A stretch of DNA of 64,000 nucleotides from NCBI GenBank assembly GCA_008933995.1, contig WARS01000016.1, positions 12,788,848 to 12,852,847 of the forward strand. The letters run 5' to 3'. A program made the position numbers and the translations under genes. The notes beneath the pieces are model-generated. The model was given only the letters and a program-made list of their open reading frames with translations. It was not told where the DNA came from and did not search any database. Below, piece by piece: positions 52,996-64,000 of the stretch. Each line of letters starts with the position of its first letter. Position 1 is the first letter of the stretch. The stretch is from Datnioides undecimradiatus (lineage: Eukaryota; Chordata; Actinopteri; Lobotiformes; Datnioididae).

Positions 52996-55900
52996 TCACT
53001 CAGTTTTCAACACTTTCTCTCCTTGTTTCACCAGAGAGTCCATGCTGTCGTCCACTGTTCTCTGCACACTTTTTGCAGCATCGTTTGTCGTTTCAAGCGT
53101 ATTTTTGTTGCTGAATTTTCTTCTGCCCACCTCAGATACCGCCGATCCAGCAGCTGCCCCGACAGCTCCGCCGATCGCACCACCCAAAAATACGCCAAGC
53201 ACCAGACCCAGCAATGCACCTGCTATGACTACCTTGGGCATCTGTTTAGCTGTGGCCCCAATTTTCTCCCATGCTGAGCTCTCGGCCACCATTTTGGCCC
53301 CTGTTTTGGCCCCGGAGCCCAACTTCCCCCACACTGGACTCTGTGCCACCGTCTTTGCACCAGCTCCGATTCCAGCTCCAACTCGCACAGAGCCGTCAGC
53401 CACTAGTTTTGCTCCAGTTTTGGCTCCGGATCCTATATTTTCCCACATAGGACTCTGGGCCAAATTTTTTGCTCTGGCCCCAATTTCAGCTCCAACACGC
53501 ACAGAACTGTCTGCCACAAGTTTGGCCCCTGAACCAACTTTCCCCCACATGGGACTTGCTGCTGCTGCCTTTGCTCCAGATCCCACCCAAGCAGAACCAT
53601 CCACCACTACCTTGGGAACTCTGTCTCCTACTAGTTTGGACACGTGTCCGGCACCAGCTCCCACCTTCCCCCACACAGAGCTATCGACTACCATTTTCTG
53701 GACATTTTGGGCTCCACTGCCGACTGTCCCCCACACAGGACTACTTGTCACCTTCTTTGCCCCCTCACCGACCCACACAGAGCCATCTGCCCACAGCCTG
53801 GGTAAATTCTTTACACCAGACTCCATCTTCTCCATCATGGAACGGAGAAGAGAAGGGGACATGGTAGAAAGTGTGACAGGAGGAATGCTCTCAATATTCA
53901 TGGTTCTTACACTCATCTCAGCCTCATCCCTTGTTTTTTCAATCTCATCCTGTCTCACTTCCTCTTCTGCTTCAGCCACAGACTGCATGTAGGGATAAAG
54001 TACCCGTCTGTCAGAGCTGAGCTGTCCAGCAGATCCTCGTCTTTCCTCATCTAGCGTTTTCCCTTTTCTCTCCCTTGCTATCTCCACCTGCCTTTCCCTT
54101 ACTCTTTTCTCCGCCTCCTGAAAAGCAGGACAAGAATAGCACTGTCCTCCGGCTTCCTTCACCGTCTGCTCCACCTTCTCTAGCAGCTCTGCCACATTCC
54201 TCCTGTCTTTTGAACCTCCTCCCTTCTCCATCACATGAAACCTGTCCCCACATTTCTCCACGAGCTTTAACAAATCCCCTCGATGACCAGCGATGTATGC
54301 CTCCACGCTATCGTTTCCAGCCTTCCCGCTCTCCCTCAGCCGGTCTGCATGAGTAAAGACAACCAGAGTGTGTCTCTGGACTGCCTCTGGGCCAAAAATA
54401 CACTCAAGGGCTTTGAGAGCCTGCAGCTCAGTCTTTGCAGGCTGGTCTAAGGGGACGCAGAGAAGGAAGGCGTGAGGACCGGGAGTGGACAAAGTCACAC
54501 AGGATGAGATCTGAGCTCGCACCTCATCTGGAGTTTTCTCTGAGTTGAACCAGTCTGGGGTATCCACCACTGCCACCTGCAGGGGAGAGAGGACACATTA
54601 AGCGTTGGTTCATGGGAAATCAGCCAGACTGTACTGTTTCATAACACAAAACAAGAAGACCGTGTCAAAGATTAGATGTTTGGGGTTTGACACATGTTGG
54701 AATGTGTGGAAGGAAAATGAAAGCAAAAGACATTTTAATAACATACTCGTCTTCCTTCAACCAGAGCTTTCTTTTTCTCACACTCCAGAGTGATTGCTGT
54801 GAGGCTTTCCGGGTGTGACTCAAACTCCCCCTGCCCTATTATGTCATTGCCAGTTGCACTCTTCCCTGCTCCAGATCGTCCAAGCAGCACCAGACGCAGC
54901 TCCGGAGAGGATGAGGAGGAGGAGGATGAGGCAAATGAGGAGGGAGGGGAGGAGAAGGTCGGCGAGGAAGGTGAAGAGGAGAAGACAGGTGAATGAGAAG
55001 TAGAGGTTGGAGATGCCTCAGGGGATCTCTCTTCAAAGCTGTTGATTCTGTGGTGAACTGACAACAAACGAGTGGTGATTTAATATGAAAAATGACAATC
55101 AAACCTGGAAGTTACCTTTTCATTGACACAATATGAGTCAGTGAGGTCCCGTGACTTACAAGTAGTGACCACTTTCGGAGATGATGATTTTTCCTCAGAC
55201 ATTTGTGAGAGTATAGCTCCATCTACAGAGGAGAAACAGTAAACAGGAGTCCTGTTCATTTTCTGCTCGCACTCATTCTTTTTCTTTATTTTTTTCTGTC
55301 AAATTGTGACAGAAAAACAACATATGGTACAAAAATTGGTTCCCTAATCAGTTTATCAGCTCTATAAGCATTTACCTGCATTTAGTCTGAAACTGGGCGT
55401 CTTCTTCAGCTGCCTGTCATTATGGGGCTCTGAATATGATTGTTGCTCTGCTGCCGGAGTTGAATGAAGCCCATTAGACACCAGGCTCACACCCACTCTT
55501 CCCTCTGTCACATCCAGCTCTTCTCTTCTCCTCCTCTCCAAGACAGTGCTGTACTCCTCTCCTCGACTGACTCTCCGCTGTGTTTCTGTGTTTGGGATGT
55601 GCGTTGAAGCGCCCGTCTCTCTTCTGTCCTCCTTTTGAGCTCTGAAACTTTCCATAAGTTCTCGTTTTCTGTCTTTGATCCGTTTCTCGAGCTCTCTCTC
55701 CTGGGCCGTTTTCATATAGTATACTCCATTTGTCTTCACCATATTGTCCACCTGTGACATAAATAAAAAAAAAATAGACACGATTAGAAACCTAATGTGA
55801 TGTGAAATGTGAAAATCACAGTGTCTTGTTTCATAATTCTTGCATTTGTCTTCACTGTGGAGTGAATTCCCATATTACTCAGGACTACATGTAGCCTGAT

Positions 55901-57425
55901 CATTAATACCCAAACTGGTCCTGAATACGGCTGGGTGTGATTGTATGAGAGTGAAACAGGGCGTTGGTGGGAAAAAAACAACAGACAAAGTAATTACAAC
56001 AGAGGGAGACAACAGGCTGCGACACAGCAGGAGATAATTTCACTTGCTGAAAAAGTCACAAAATCCGCTGTGTCTCATTTCACGTTTTGTTTTTTAAGTA
56101 TACAGAACTGTATACAGACCATGGTATATTGCTCATGGTCAGTATGAACACAGAATCTGTTGACATTTCACATTGTCAAGTTTGTGTGCAAACTCCTCTC
56201 TTGATACTCTTCTGTTTACTGTGCTCTTTCTTAACTTCTCACCTTCTCCAGCAGCTCGCAGACCTGATCCCTGTCCTGCCGCTGACGATTATTGATGACG
56301 TGGAACCTCCCACCGCATTGCTCGATTATCTGCCTCAAGCCTGGGTGTTCTTTCTGCAGGTATTCCTGTGGAAAACAAGATTTCATTAGGAATGGGTTAA
56401 TTCTGCTCTCCGTTCTTGCAAATGACAGCTGATCAGTCCATGTTGGACACAGTGAATAGTGAGGAAAAACTGGAAGTAAGTCTGAGGGAGATGCAGTTTA
56501 CACAAAATGATGCATCATTGTCTGAAAGACGTTAACAAGACCTGAGCTGAAAGGTTTTTGTTCTCTTTCTTTCAGTGTGTCACAAAAATGCACAAATCAT
56601 TTCAAAATTAAATACCAAAGCACAATTTAAAATGTATCCATATCATAAAACAATGGTTGAAATCAGTTAAGACAGCAGACTGAAAAGAAGGTAGAAGGTA
56701 TTTTGTACTTGTACAGACCTGCAGCCTCCAAAAGTCACAATTCTGTGAAGTTCATGGTATCAAAATACATAAAATATCTCAGCACTTCCCAGACACTAAG
56801 TGTGCAAATCTAATACCTCCACTTTTCTTCCCATCAGGTAGTCTCCACATGTCAGCAGGACAAGGGTGTGATCCATAGCCTCCTCCCCAAATGCCTCCTC
56901 CAGCAACGCAGGAACACGACCCTCCATCTGTGAAGGGTGGAGGAAGGGACAACATAAAAATGTATTATTTGAGCAAATATTAGGACTTGTTTGAATACTA
57001 TATACTAAGAAGCAGGAATGTAGTTATAGTCATTTACATTCAAAATTGATGCCAAAACACAAGTGGAAGTGTGAACAGAGACTACTACTAACCTCTGTAA
57101 ACTGGCTAACAGGCACCAGCAGCAAAATGGCGTGTGGGCCGGGTGCTACCAGAGTCATCGCTCGCTCTGTCTCCTTCTTGACACTGTCCTCCATCTTGCC
57201 GCCAGTCCAGTACCATCTTGGCGCCTCCACCAGGGTCACTCTCCTGCCATCTGAGACGCCCTGTCGCAGCTGGCAGCTCCTGGAGGCACTGGGAGAGACA
57301 GGGGACAACTGGCCCAGGATTGTGTCTGCTGATGATGTCTTCCCACATCCAATGTTGCCCAAAAGGACAAGTCTGAGCTCTGGGGGCGAGGACCCATAGT
57401 AGCTTCCAGTCAGGTGTTCACTCAT
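52996..57425 (-). CDS. GIMAP/AIG1-type GTPase with two G domains and a C-terminal repeat tail
   Basis: AIG1 GTPases (GIMAPs) are immune-linked, often membrane or lipid-droplet associated proteins that self-assemble through their G domains. Coding exons: 57425-57093, 56927-56817, 56365-56243, 55751-55376, 55222-55160, 55057-54747 and 54576-52996. All are GT-AG and phase-compatible, giving 965 aa. Domain 1 (about 15-190) has P-loop GNIGCGKT (23-30), EAPR in place of DTPG, TCGD (137-140) and RFHVINN. A charged helical linker follows (about 195-240), then a Ser-rich stretch. Domain 2 (about 385-575) has GRSGAGKS (395-402), DTPD (444-447), THAD (514-517) and RFHVMEK. Next come a charged helix, ten short repeats (700-887) and a Gly/Ala hydrophobic tail (888-923). 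A noncoding exon probably ends at 57850. AATAAA (52986-52981) lies just after the stop. Two tandem genes are possible: exon 5 contains an internal MSEEK start, like MSEH in exon 1. Confidence 0.8.
53125..53232 (-). other. Glycine-zipper-like hydrophobic tail of the GIMAP-type protein
   Basis: Residues about 888-923 read IAGALLGLVLGVFLGGAI followed by GGAVGAAAGSAV. Glycines recur every third or fourth residue in a long uncharged stretch, which fits a transmembrane helix or helical hairpin. It is followed by a basic GRRKF segment. Several GIMAPs end in a hydrophobic anchor, so a membrane role is plausible. Confidence 0.7.
53233..53796 (-). repeat. Alternating ~19-residue coding repeats in the GIMAP-type gene
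   Basis: Protein residues about 700-887 contain ten related units of 15-28 residues. The approximate pattern is [VA]-x-S-[SPG]-[VMA]-[WR]-x2-[IV]-G-x-G-A-K, often followed by TGAKL or similar. Examples are SPMWENIGSGAKTGAKL and ADGSVRVGAGIGAGAK. Neighbouring units alternate between Trp and Arg at the same position in the C-terminal half. A Ser-Gly-Ala-Lys core with one aromatic per unit suggests an amphipathic, membrane- or lipid-surface-binding array; that is inference. The opposite strand is open for 340 codons here only because of this composition. Confidence 0.85.
55291..55317. repeat. 11-bp inverted repeat in GIMAP-type gene intron
   Basis: Arms 55291-55301 and 55307-55317 (TTTTTCTGTCA and its complement) flank a 5-nt loop. 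It lies between coding exons 4 and 5 (55376 and 55222). No known element is recognised. Confidence 0.7.
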
Positions 57426-59616
57426 GGCTGAGAGGGGAGAAAGGTAAAAGAAGTGGTTAAATGTGCTGTTGAGATACATTCAGTCCCACAGGTTACTGGC
57501 TCTGTTTGGCAGCAAAAAAACAAAAAGGTGTGTTGTAAGAACTTGTGTTCATACATGTGACTTTAAACAAAGGTTTGTCTGTGAGATGAACATGAAACCA
57601 CATGCAAATAGAACAGGAAAAACGGAAGATTGGACACGTTGTGTAAGAGTTTAATTGTCTAATATGTGGCTAAGACAAGTCCAGGATACTTCTAAAAATA
57701 AACATGAAAGTTGTGCTGTCTGTCTTGTCAGTCGCTGTGAGTATGAGAGCCTATTTTCTCTGTTCGAGTCCAATAGTTAAAAGAACAGTCTCATTTAGTT
57801 TCCACTCAGAATTACATTTCTTTCCTACATATTCATGCTGTCCTCTTACCTGTTGCGCATGAGTTAACAAGAACTGAGGTGATTGATAATAGCTATGCTC
57901 TTAGACAGAGCTTTCATTTTATTGAACTTCTTTGTAACTGCATCCCTTTTTTCTCAGTGTGCCTGATAAGACCACACCTCACCAGTCCTGTCCAACTACA
58001 TTCTGCCCGAACCTTTATATTTGGACTGATATGCATACATGCACAGAACACAACATTCACCAACAAATACACACAAAATCCAAGGCTGAACATGTGGCAC
58101 CACCCAACAGGGTAGTATTTTATAAAGACTACAGACATGTGGCACAAAGGTGAAATGTAAACTTGAACCAATAACAAGTATCAACAGTGTAACTAGACAA
58201 CAGACACCTGCACAACTGACACACAGCTGGTATTAAAACCACTATGGTGCACATGACAGAGTTTAAATAGAAACATGGCCAGAAAACTTTGTCGATCAGT
58301 AATAAATATATTCGCTGCTTCAGTTAAACTCACACAAAAGTATTCTTCAATAATAAAGTAGTTGAACAGAGTTGAGTAAACAGATGTTTTATTCAAACAG
58401 TAAGACACATACTTACTCAGTTGTTTGAGGTGTCTGAAGATGTGTTCATGTATGGTCTCCTCTGTTCAACTGGCACTGAATTATGTCTCTTATCCAGACA
58501 ACTTCAGTACATGTCGACTTCTAATGGTGAGGTTCATCCCAGGAAGCAAGCCGTCTCACCACTCCCAATTCTGAACACATGCACACTTGAGCGATCTCTT
58601 AAATATATTTTTGCACGCACAACAGGTTTCTTTGTCTGCAGGTTGCTGAGCATTCCAAGATGGGGCGGAGGAGGCGTATCCTGCGGCACATGTGAATCAT
58701 TCTGCCTGAGTTTTATCTACCACACCCATTAAGTGTCAAAACTCATGGATGAGCTTCAAGGTTTAGACTCATTAAAATGGTTGATAATTGGTCAAATGTC
58801 TGTAAAGGTTTTGATATTCTGCAGTTGTCATCTCTAATTAAGAATAATGTCATGACACAGGCAGACACTAGTTTACAATGTAAAGTAAATCAAAGAGGAA
58901 CATTGTGTTGTGTGTCATAGCGACAGACATTAACAATATAGTGCTTTGCAAAGTGTGCGACATCCTTCAAGCCTCAAGCTTCAGTTCTTTATTATGTATT
59001 AACTGAAAACAAATGAACAGGTGCTGGTTTTCAGGGCACTTAGGGACATTTAATAGACCTCATTATAAAGTTGTCTTACAATAACATTTGTATAGAAATA
59101 ATGACTTAAGTTCTAACCTGTGGTCAACTGGTAATTTATAAAACACTGAAATTACTCTGCAATAGTGTTGCAGGTTTGGATGCACACATCCTATAAACTG
59201 GGAGCAGAATTTGAAAGTAACTAATACATGGCCACTCTTTGCCTCTGTGTGAAAGAGAAAGTGAGAGACAAACCAGTTATTCTGTGAGGTGCATGTGCAG
59301 CAGAAATTAAAAACAGAAGTAGACACTGTTTATATGTCCAGTGACACAGAGGGAGAGCGCCTGGCTAAAAAAAAGAAAGTAACATAATTCAATCTTCAGG
59401 CACATGTTTCAGCAACTAGTGCAAGAAAAGAATCTTAACATTCAAAGGTGAACTTGCTTATTCGGAATACAAAAAATATATCTTATACTGCAGACAAAAG
59501 TAATTATTTACAAACAAAAAAGAGGTTATATTTATTTTCCAAATCTAAACTAATTTATCATGTCTCCACGCATATTAGAACATGCTGTATACTTTTAGTG
59601 GCGTCTTCGTCATCGC
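57426..59616. other. 5' flank of the GIMAP-type gene and 3' flank of the HMGXB4-like gene
   Basis: No coding exon was found. On the minus strand a clean donor (CAACAG|GTAAGAG, exon end 57850) could end the noncoding first exon of the GIMAP-type gene, splicing to the acceptor at 57429-57428 two bases before its ATG. The remaining DNA is AT-rich with short unrelated open frames. Confidence 0.45.
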
Positions 59617-62387
59617 TCACAACCCGGGCATCAAATAGGCGATATTTTCCAGAGTGGATGTCTTGAAAAGAAAGATATAGAACAAATGTTTCATCCTTAA
59701 CATATAACATACACCAATCATTCATTCATGTGCATGCAAGCCGAGTGTAAAGTATGAGGTGTGAATGCTTTGTTAAGTAGCTGAATAGACTCTCACCAGT
59801 GTGTGATGTGTGTAGCTCCTCAGTTCTGGTATCTCTGCAGTGAGGCAGATTAAAGGAGCCAGGGCACACAGCAGAGAGTCCAGCAGCAGAGACAAGCTAC
59901 ACGACATGCTCACCCTTTTCTGCAGTGAAACAAAGAAGAGACGATAATCAGCCCTGAATGTACTGAATATGAATAACACATGCTCTGTACATTCAGTCAG
60001 CTGTCAGCTGTTGTCACGTAAAGACACATGATTGTGTCAACTGGAGCAGACAAACCAGTCAAGTGTTAAGAGTTCTGGGACTACAATAGTTCACAGATTT
60101 GTTTTTGCTAAAAATTATCTTGTATCTTTTCAACCAGATTTGTTTAATAAATTTTGTTCCTGTTTATAAAAATGTAAACCGGTGTAAAACTGGCTGAAAT
60201 CACCCACACCATTAGCAACAACAAGAACATTTAAGGACTCATAACTGATCAAATGTTTTGGTACATTTTTCATTTCCTTTGTTTTTATCACAGTTTTCTA
60301 TCAAAAATACTGTGCAACAATAGAAAGAACGTTCATTACTTTAACTCTATTGCACACATACCGTATCATTGTAAATTACAAAATTGCCTTCTGCTTTGTC
60401 TTGTCTTGGTGCTTCACTTACTTTTAACAATTGCCAAAGTCTAAAAATATGTGAGACACTGCTTTCAAACTGCCCAGGAGAGGAATCAACATGTAAGAGT
60501 TGCCCATTTCTGACAGTGAAACTTTTACTGTCTCACCTTGATCATAACTCATTTCTGCATTTTAATTCTACATTCTACATTTAATTCTACTCAGTTCGCC
60601 ACCTTATTTTTGTGTTTACTCACAGGCTGCTTTAATCATTTTAAACTCAGTTTACTCAGTAAAGTAAGTTTCAGTAAACTCAGTCTTTATTCTTCCATAT
60701 TCAAACCTTGCATTACACCTCTGGACCGATCATGGATTGTAAAATATACTTTGGCGGCTGTTAATATAGCTGAGCAGCCAACCCAAGAATAGACTTTGAA
60801 ACTCTGCTTTGTCTTCATTGTTTACCCTTCTCTTTTGAGAGCACACCATGTACACCATCTATATTTTGATATGAGATTTCTGTACTGTTTACCCAATACT
60901 GTAAAGGCTAGAAATGATGTGCAAGGTAAAATAGAAATGCTCCACCAAAACTTACTAATTCTCTAATTTAATTTGTCAATAATTAAATTGGTTATAGGTC
61001 CAGATAAAATACTGGCAGGGACATGTCAAACAGGGGCAAACCAATGTCACTGGATATCTAGATATCAAATTATGAAAGCAAATATAATATGCACACAATA
61101 TATAGGAAAAACTCCAGAGCAGTATTCATGAGAACATCAGTAATAAAATTTTGTATTTGCTACACTCAGTTTACTCACATTTGTCTCCTGAAGATGGTGT
61201 CCTATCAGGGACAACGATTCACCCAACAGGTGCAGGTGAGCTGCAGCACTGACAGGATCCCGATCGGAGCAGTCAGGACTCGTAGATGTGGATCTGAGAG
61301 TGCCACAGGCTGAACCAGTGGGGCTGCACATAGAACTAATGGGACTGCAGGTGTCAGTCACAGGGCTAGATACCACGGGATTAACTCCAGAGCTCACTGA
61401 AGAGGCTGTCTCTAAACTAGGAATAGGTATGAAGGGACAAGGCCTGCAGGCTACTGGAGTGGCAGGAGGGGTGATAGTTTTAGTAACAGGACAGTCTGCC
61501 ATGTATTGCTGGTTATCTAGATAAACCCAGTACTCCAACATTGGGTTTGGACTTGCCTGGGAGAGTCAAAATAGTAGAAAATCAACTTAAGCAAAGCTTA
61601 AGTAAAAGTAGTCATATACTATGTCACAACTTACAAGATAATTACCTGATCAGTGCTGCCCTCTGCTGTGCAGCATGAAGGCAACAGCTTGTCTTGGACA
61701 TCCTGGAATACAGAGGTAACATGTTGGTCAAGAGTAAACATGGGGGCGTGTAAAGAACTCATCTTTCTTACAATGTCAATTTCTACAGACAAATGTCCCC
61801 TGGCTGCGTTAAATGTTCTTCTTCTATCCCATCTGTTCTCTCACCTCCTCTCCTCTGTCGACACAGACCAGATAAGCAGCAGGTGCGCTGCAGGACTCTG
61901 CTCCATGAAGTTCAGACTCAGCTCTACTCTTACCTGCAATGTGACATGTATTCATATTAAAAACCTGCTAAACACCACTTTATTTTGTGAAGTGTCCTTC
62001 CTGAACACTTACACTGCACTACTACTGAGTGGATGGACTCAGTACCACTTCTGCAATCTACACAGCTGACACCTCATAAACAACAAACACAGCTATGTGA
62101 AGAAAACCTTACCAGAGTGTTGCCTTTTCTCACTGATTGAGCCTTTTGGATCCTGAAAAAAGGGGAACACTAAGCAATCATGAATGGAGTTAGGAATTAA
62201 ATCACAACATCCCAAAAAAATAAGGTTATGTACAACAATGACTGTAACTGATTAGAACCACGTCTAATCAGAGATCAACAATCAGTCATACAGTTCACTT
62301 TATTTATTCAGTACATTACAAAAACTGCATGTTTCACAAAGAGTAAATAGGACAATGTGTGCCAAACTGTAGAGCCTGAGCCTAGGC

Positions 62388-62427
<40 letters not shown>

Positions 62428-63504
62428 CTATAAACTGGCAAACAGCTGACGCGAAGCAGAACAGCTCAGAGTTCAATTATCTGCAGTTAAGGATACACCT
62501 TTGACATTGCAACAGCACACAATATCTAAGTGCACTATCATGCCAAAGCATTATATCATAAATCTTAAACCTTATATCTCACACCTCTGGTGCAGGCCCA
62601 GAGTACACCTTGTTAATATCTTGTTCCTCCTGCAGCACCTCCACATCCATCATTAAGTGTTCGTAGGATGTTGTCCTGCTCCCTGGGTCTGCTTCATCAT
62701 CCATCTGCACAGCCACAGAGAGAATGCAAAAGGAGAATAAAGTGATCGATAGACTGATTTAAAGAGCATTTATTTGTAGAAAAGAAGTTTATTTTGATGC
62801 AGTATCTGCTATTTGTTTAGATTTATTTCAGACCAAGATGGAGGGTAGATGAGACATATTCTGCCAATTGAAACTGTGTTTGCGAGAAATAGTACATGTG
62901 CGCTTGGCAAGTAAATGAATCATTAACCTATATTTTAAGGTGACCTAACATGAATAAGTAATGCCAGCGTAAGCTAACAGAGTGGAAATATGTTGGTGCC
63001 ACGGAGGTCATATTAAGACATGTAGAAAACAATGTTACACATGACCGTGAGGGTTCACTGTTGCTAAGAATACAGTGTAAACTTGGGACTGTCGGTGTGC
63101 TCCACTTCGTATGTCAGACTGCCCACCTGTTTGTTGGTGGGCAGTCTGTTTCGCTTTTTTCTCCTAAAACAAACAAGATTAGTCAGGCTCTGTGGACCGA
63201 TTAACTAACGTACATGTCGCCAGGATACAAGTTCAAAGTCTGATGTCGTTTCCAGGTTACACAGACGGCAAAAGTTCACAATTTGTCCGAAACACGGTTA
63301 AAAGCTAACTGTTTGTGCAGAATATCATCGGGTTTTTACAATGAAGCGGGCTAACACAACGAGCTAAGATATGGCTAATAACTCCGGACACCTGCCTTGC
63401 ACTCAGACCATGTATTTGGCCGATGGTGCCGGGTCAACTCACCCGTCTCGCTGCTGCCTGGCAAAGAATGCTGACTCACGTTTAGAGCCTGTCTGCTGAT
63501 TCAT
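59617..63504 (-). CDS. HMGXB4-like protein without an HMG box, 9 exons
   Basis: Coding exons: 63504-63443, 63163-63127, 62704-62585, 62152-62113, 61933-61845, 61702-61646, 61556-61179, 59919-59797 and 59661-59617. All are GT-AG and in phase, giving 316 aa. The last ~85 residues closely resemble the end of HMGXB4: AAAHLHLLGESLSLIGHHLQ, then a Leu-rich segment with LLLDSLLCALAPLICLTAEI, and the terminal LENIAYLMPGL. HMGXB4 is a nuclear HMG-box protein of about 600 aa reported as a Wnt-pathway repressor and NuRF-linked factor. Here no HMG box is encoded; in its place is a Ser/Thr/Pro-rich segment (about 150-235). The N-terminus has a basic RKKRNRL motif (about 21-27), a possible nuclear signal, followed by an acidic stretch. 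It is therefore a short paralogue; function by shared C-terminal partner binding is inference. It could be the fish hmgxb4b copy, but I am not sure of that symbol. Confidence 0.8.
62392..62426. repeat. (CA)n microsatellite
   Basis: A perfect CA tract of about 35 bp inside intron 3 of the HMGXB4-like gene. Confidence 0.96.
63115..63148 (-). promoter_or_regulatory. 13-bp hairpin covering a 5' splice site
   Basis: Arms 63115-63127 and 63136-63148 are exact reverse complements with an 8-nt loop. On the transcribed strand the upstream arm lies in exon 2 of the HMGXB4-like gene. The downstream arm begins at the last exon base and contains the donor GT (63126-63125). The donor CAG|GTGGGC is itself not optimal. 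Folding would bury the splice site, so regulated or inefficient splicing is possible. The function is inference. Confidence 0.6.
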
Positions 63505-64000
63505 GTTAGGCTTGAACGAGAGCAGACTCGTCAAACTAAACGCCACAGTGCTGCATATTTGTCTCCCCCCTCTGGCCATAATGTTAGAACAGACCCCAGA
63601 GTCAAAAGCTCTGTGTACTGTAAAATACAGTGATGGCGACAGGCTTATTCAGCATTATGTGAACTTATGTGACAAAGTTCATTTAATTGTAAAAGTCACG
63701 CTCTATAGCTTTAGGGGACCAATTATTGTGTCTGCAGTTAGCAGATTAGCTCTGTAACACAGAAAACGTAAAATTATTATCATTTTATGCTTGAAATGAT
63801 TTTAATCACCATAGACAGAACTCATTTCTACATTTATATGCAAATTAATTTAAAAATGTTAATGTCCAGGTGGGCCTTTTAATAATGGGATTAATTACAT
63901 GTTCCATCCAGCTTGCTTAATTTTGGTGTTTGGTTTGTTTGTCTGTTTTATGGTTGTAGTTGGTTAGCTCCTTAATTACCACTCAAGGGAAATCCTAATT
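63505..64000. other. Right flank, upstream of the HMGXB4-like gene
   Basis: This is the upstream side of the minus-strand gene starting at 63504. No further exon was recognised up to the window edge. The sequence soon becomes AT-rich, and no TATA box or second, divergent gene start was identified. Confidence 0.4.

Noticed and set aside
52970-53992. 340-codon open frame on the plus strand opposite the GIMAP-type tail
   Set aside because: It is the reverse of the coding repeat array: Pro/Thr/Ala-rich low complexity without splice context or family resemblance, while the minus strand has coherent AIG1 exons.
57770-57785. tRNA B-box-like GTTCGAGTCC
   Set aside because: No A-box at the right distance and no cloverleaf could be folded; no tRNA gene was found in the window.

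Overview
The window reads as vertebrate nuclear DNA, most likely from a percomorph-type teleost fish. Genes are split by GT-AG introns, microsatellites are mostly (CA)n, intergenic DNA is AT-rich, and several interspersed repeats resemble families I know from fish genomes. No bacterial, plasmid or viral features were seen. All exon models were built by hand by joining reading frames across splice sites and checking phase; no alignment or database search was run.

Layout, left to right. 1-10.1 kb: no supportable gene; microsatellites, an L2-like LINE tail and a degenerate fish repeat. 10.17-11.80 kb (+): fdx2, mitochondrial ferredoxin 2, five exons. 14.46-17.94 kb (+): zglp1, a GATA-type zinc-finger protein, four coding exons. 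20.15-21.07 kb (+): a single-exon forkhead gene of the FOXD class, probably foxd5. 25.59-26.87 kb (-): a neu3-type sialidase with two coding exons, followed upstream (27.7-28.05 kb) by two decayed sialidase 3' ends. 28.1-42.5 kb: a gene-poor stretch. 44.83-48.06 kb (+): lyl1, a TAL/LYL bHLH factor, three coding exons. 53.0-57.4 kb (-): a GIMAP-type gene whose seven exons join in phase into a two-G-domain protein of about 965 aa, with an unusual alternating Trp/Arg repeat and a glycine-zipper-like hydrophobic tail. 59.6-63.5 kb (-): a nine-exon gene with the C-terminal signature of HMGXB4 but no visible HMG box.

The genes do not form one pathway. fdx2 (Fe-S cluster and lipoyl synthesis) is next to zglp1, as in mammals (human 19p13.2), and lyl1 also lies on human 19p13, so the window looks like a conserved ancestral block carrying faster-evolving insertions (neu3 array, GIMAP). 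The most novel items are the GIMAP protein architecture, the HMG-box-less HMGXB4 relative, a 13-bp hairpin that would bury a 5' splice site in that gene, and a perfect 20-bp inverted repeat downstream of lyl1.
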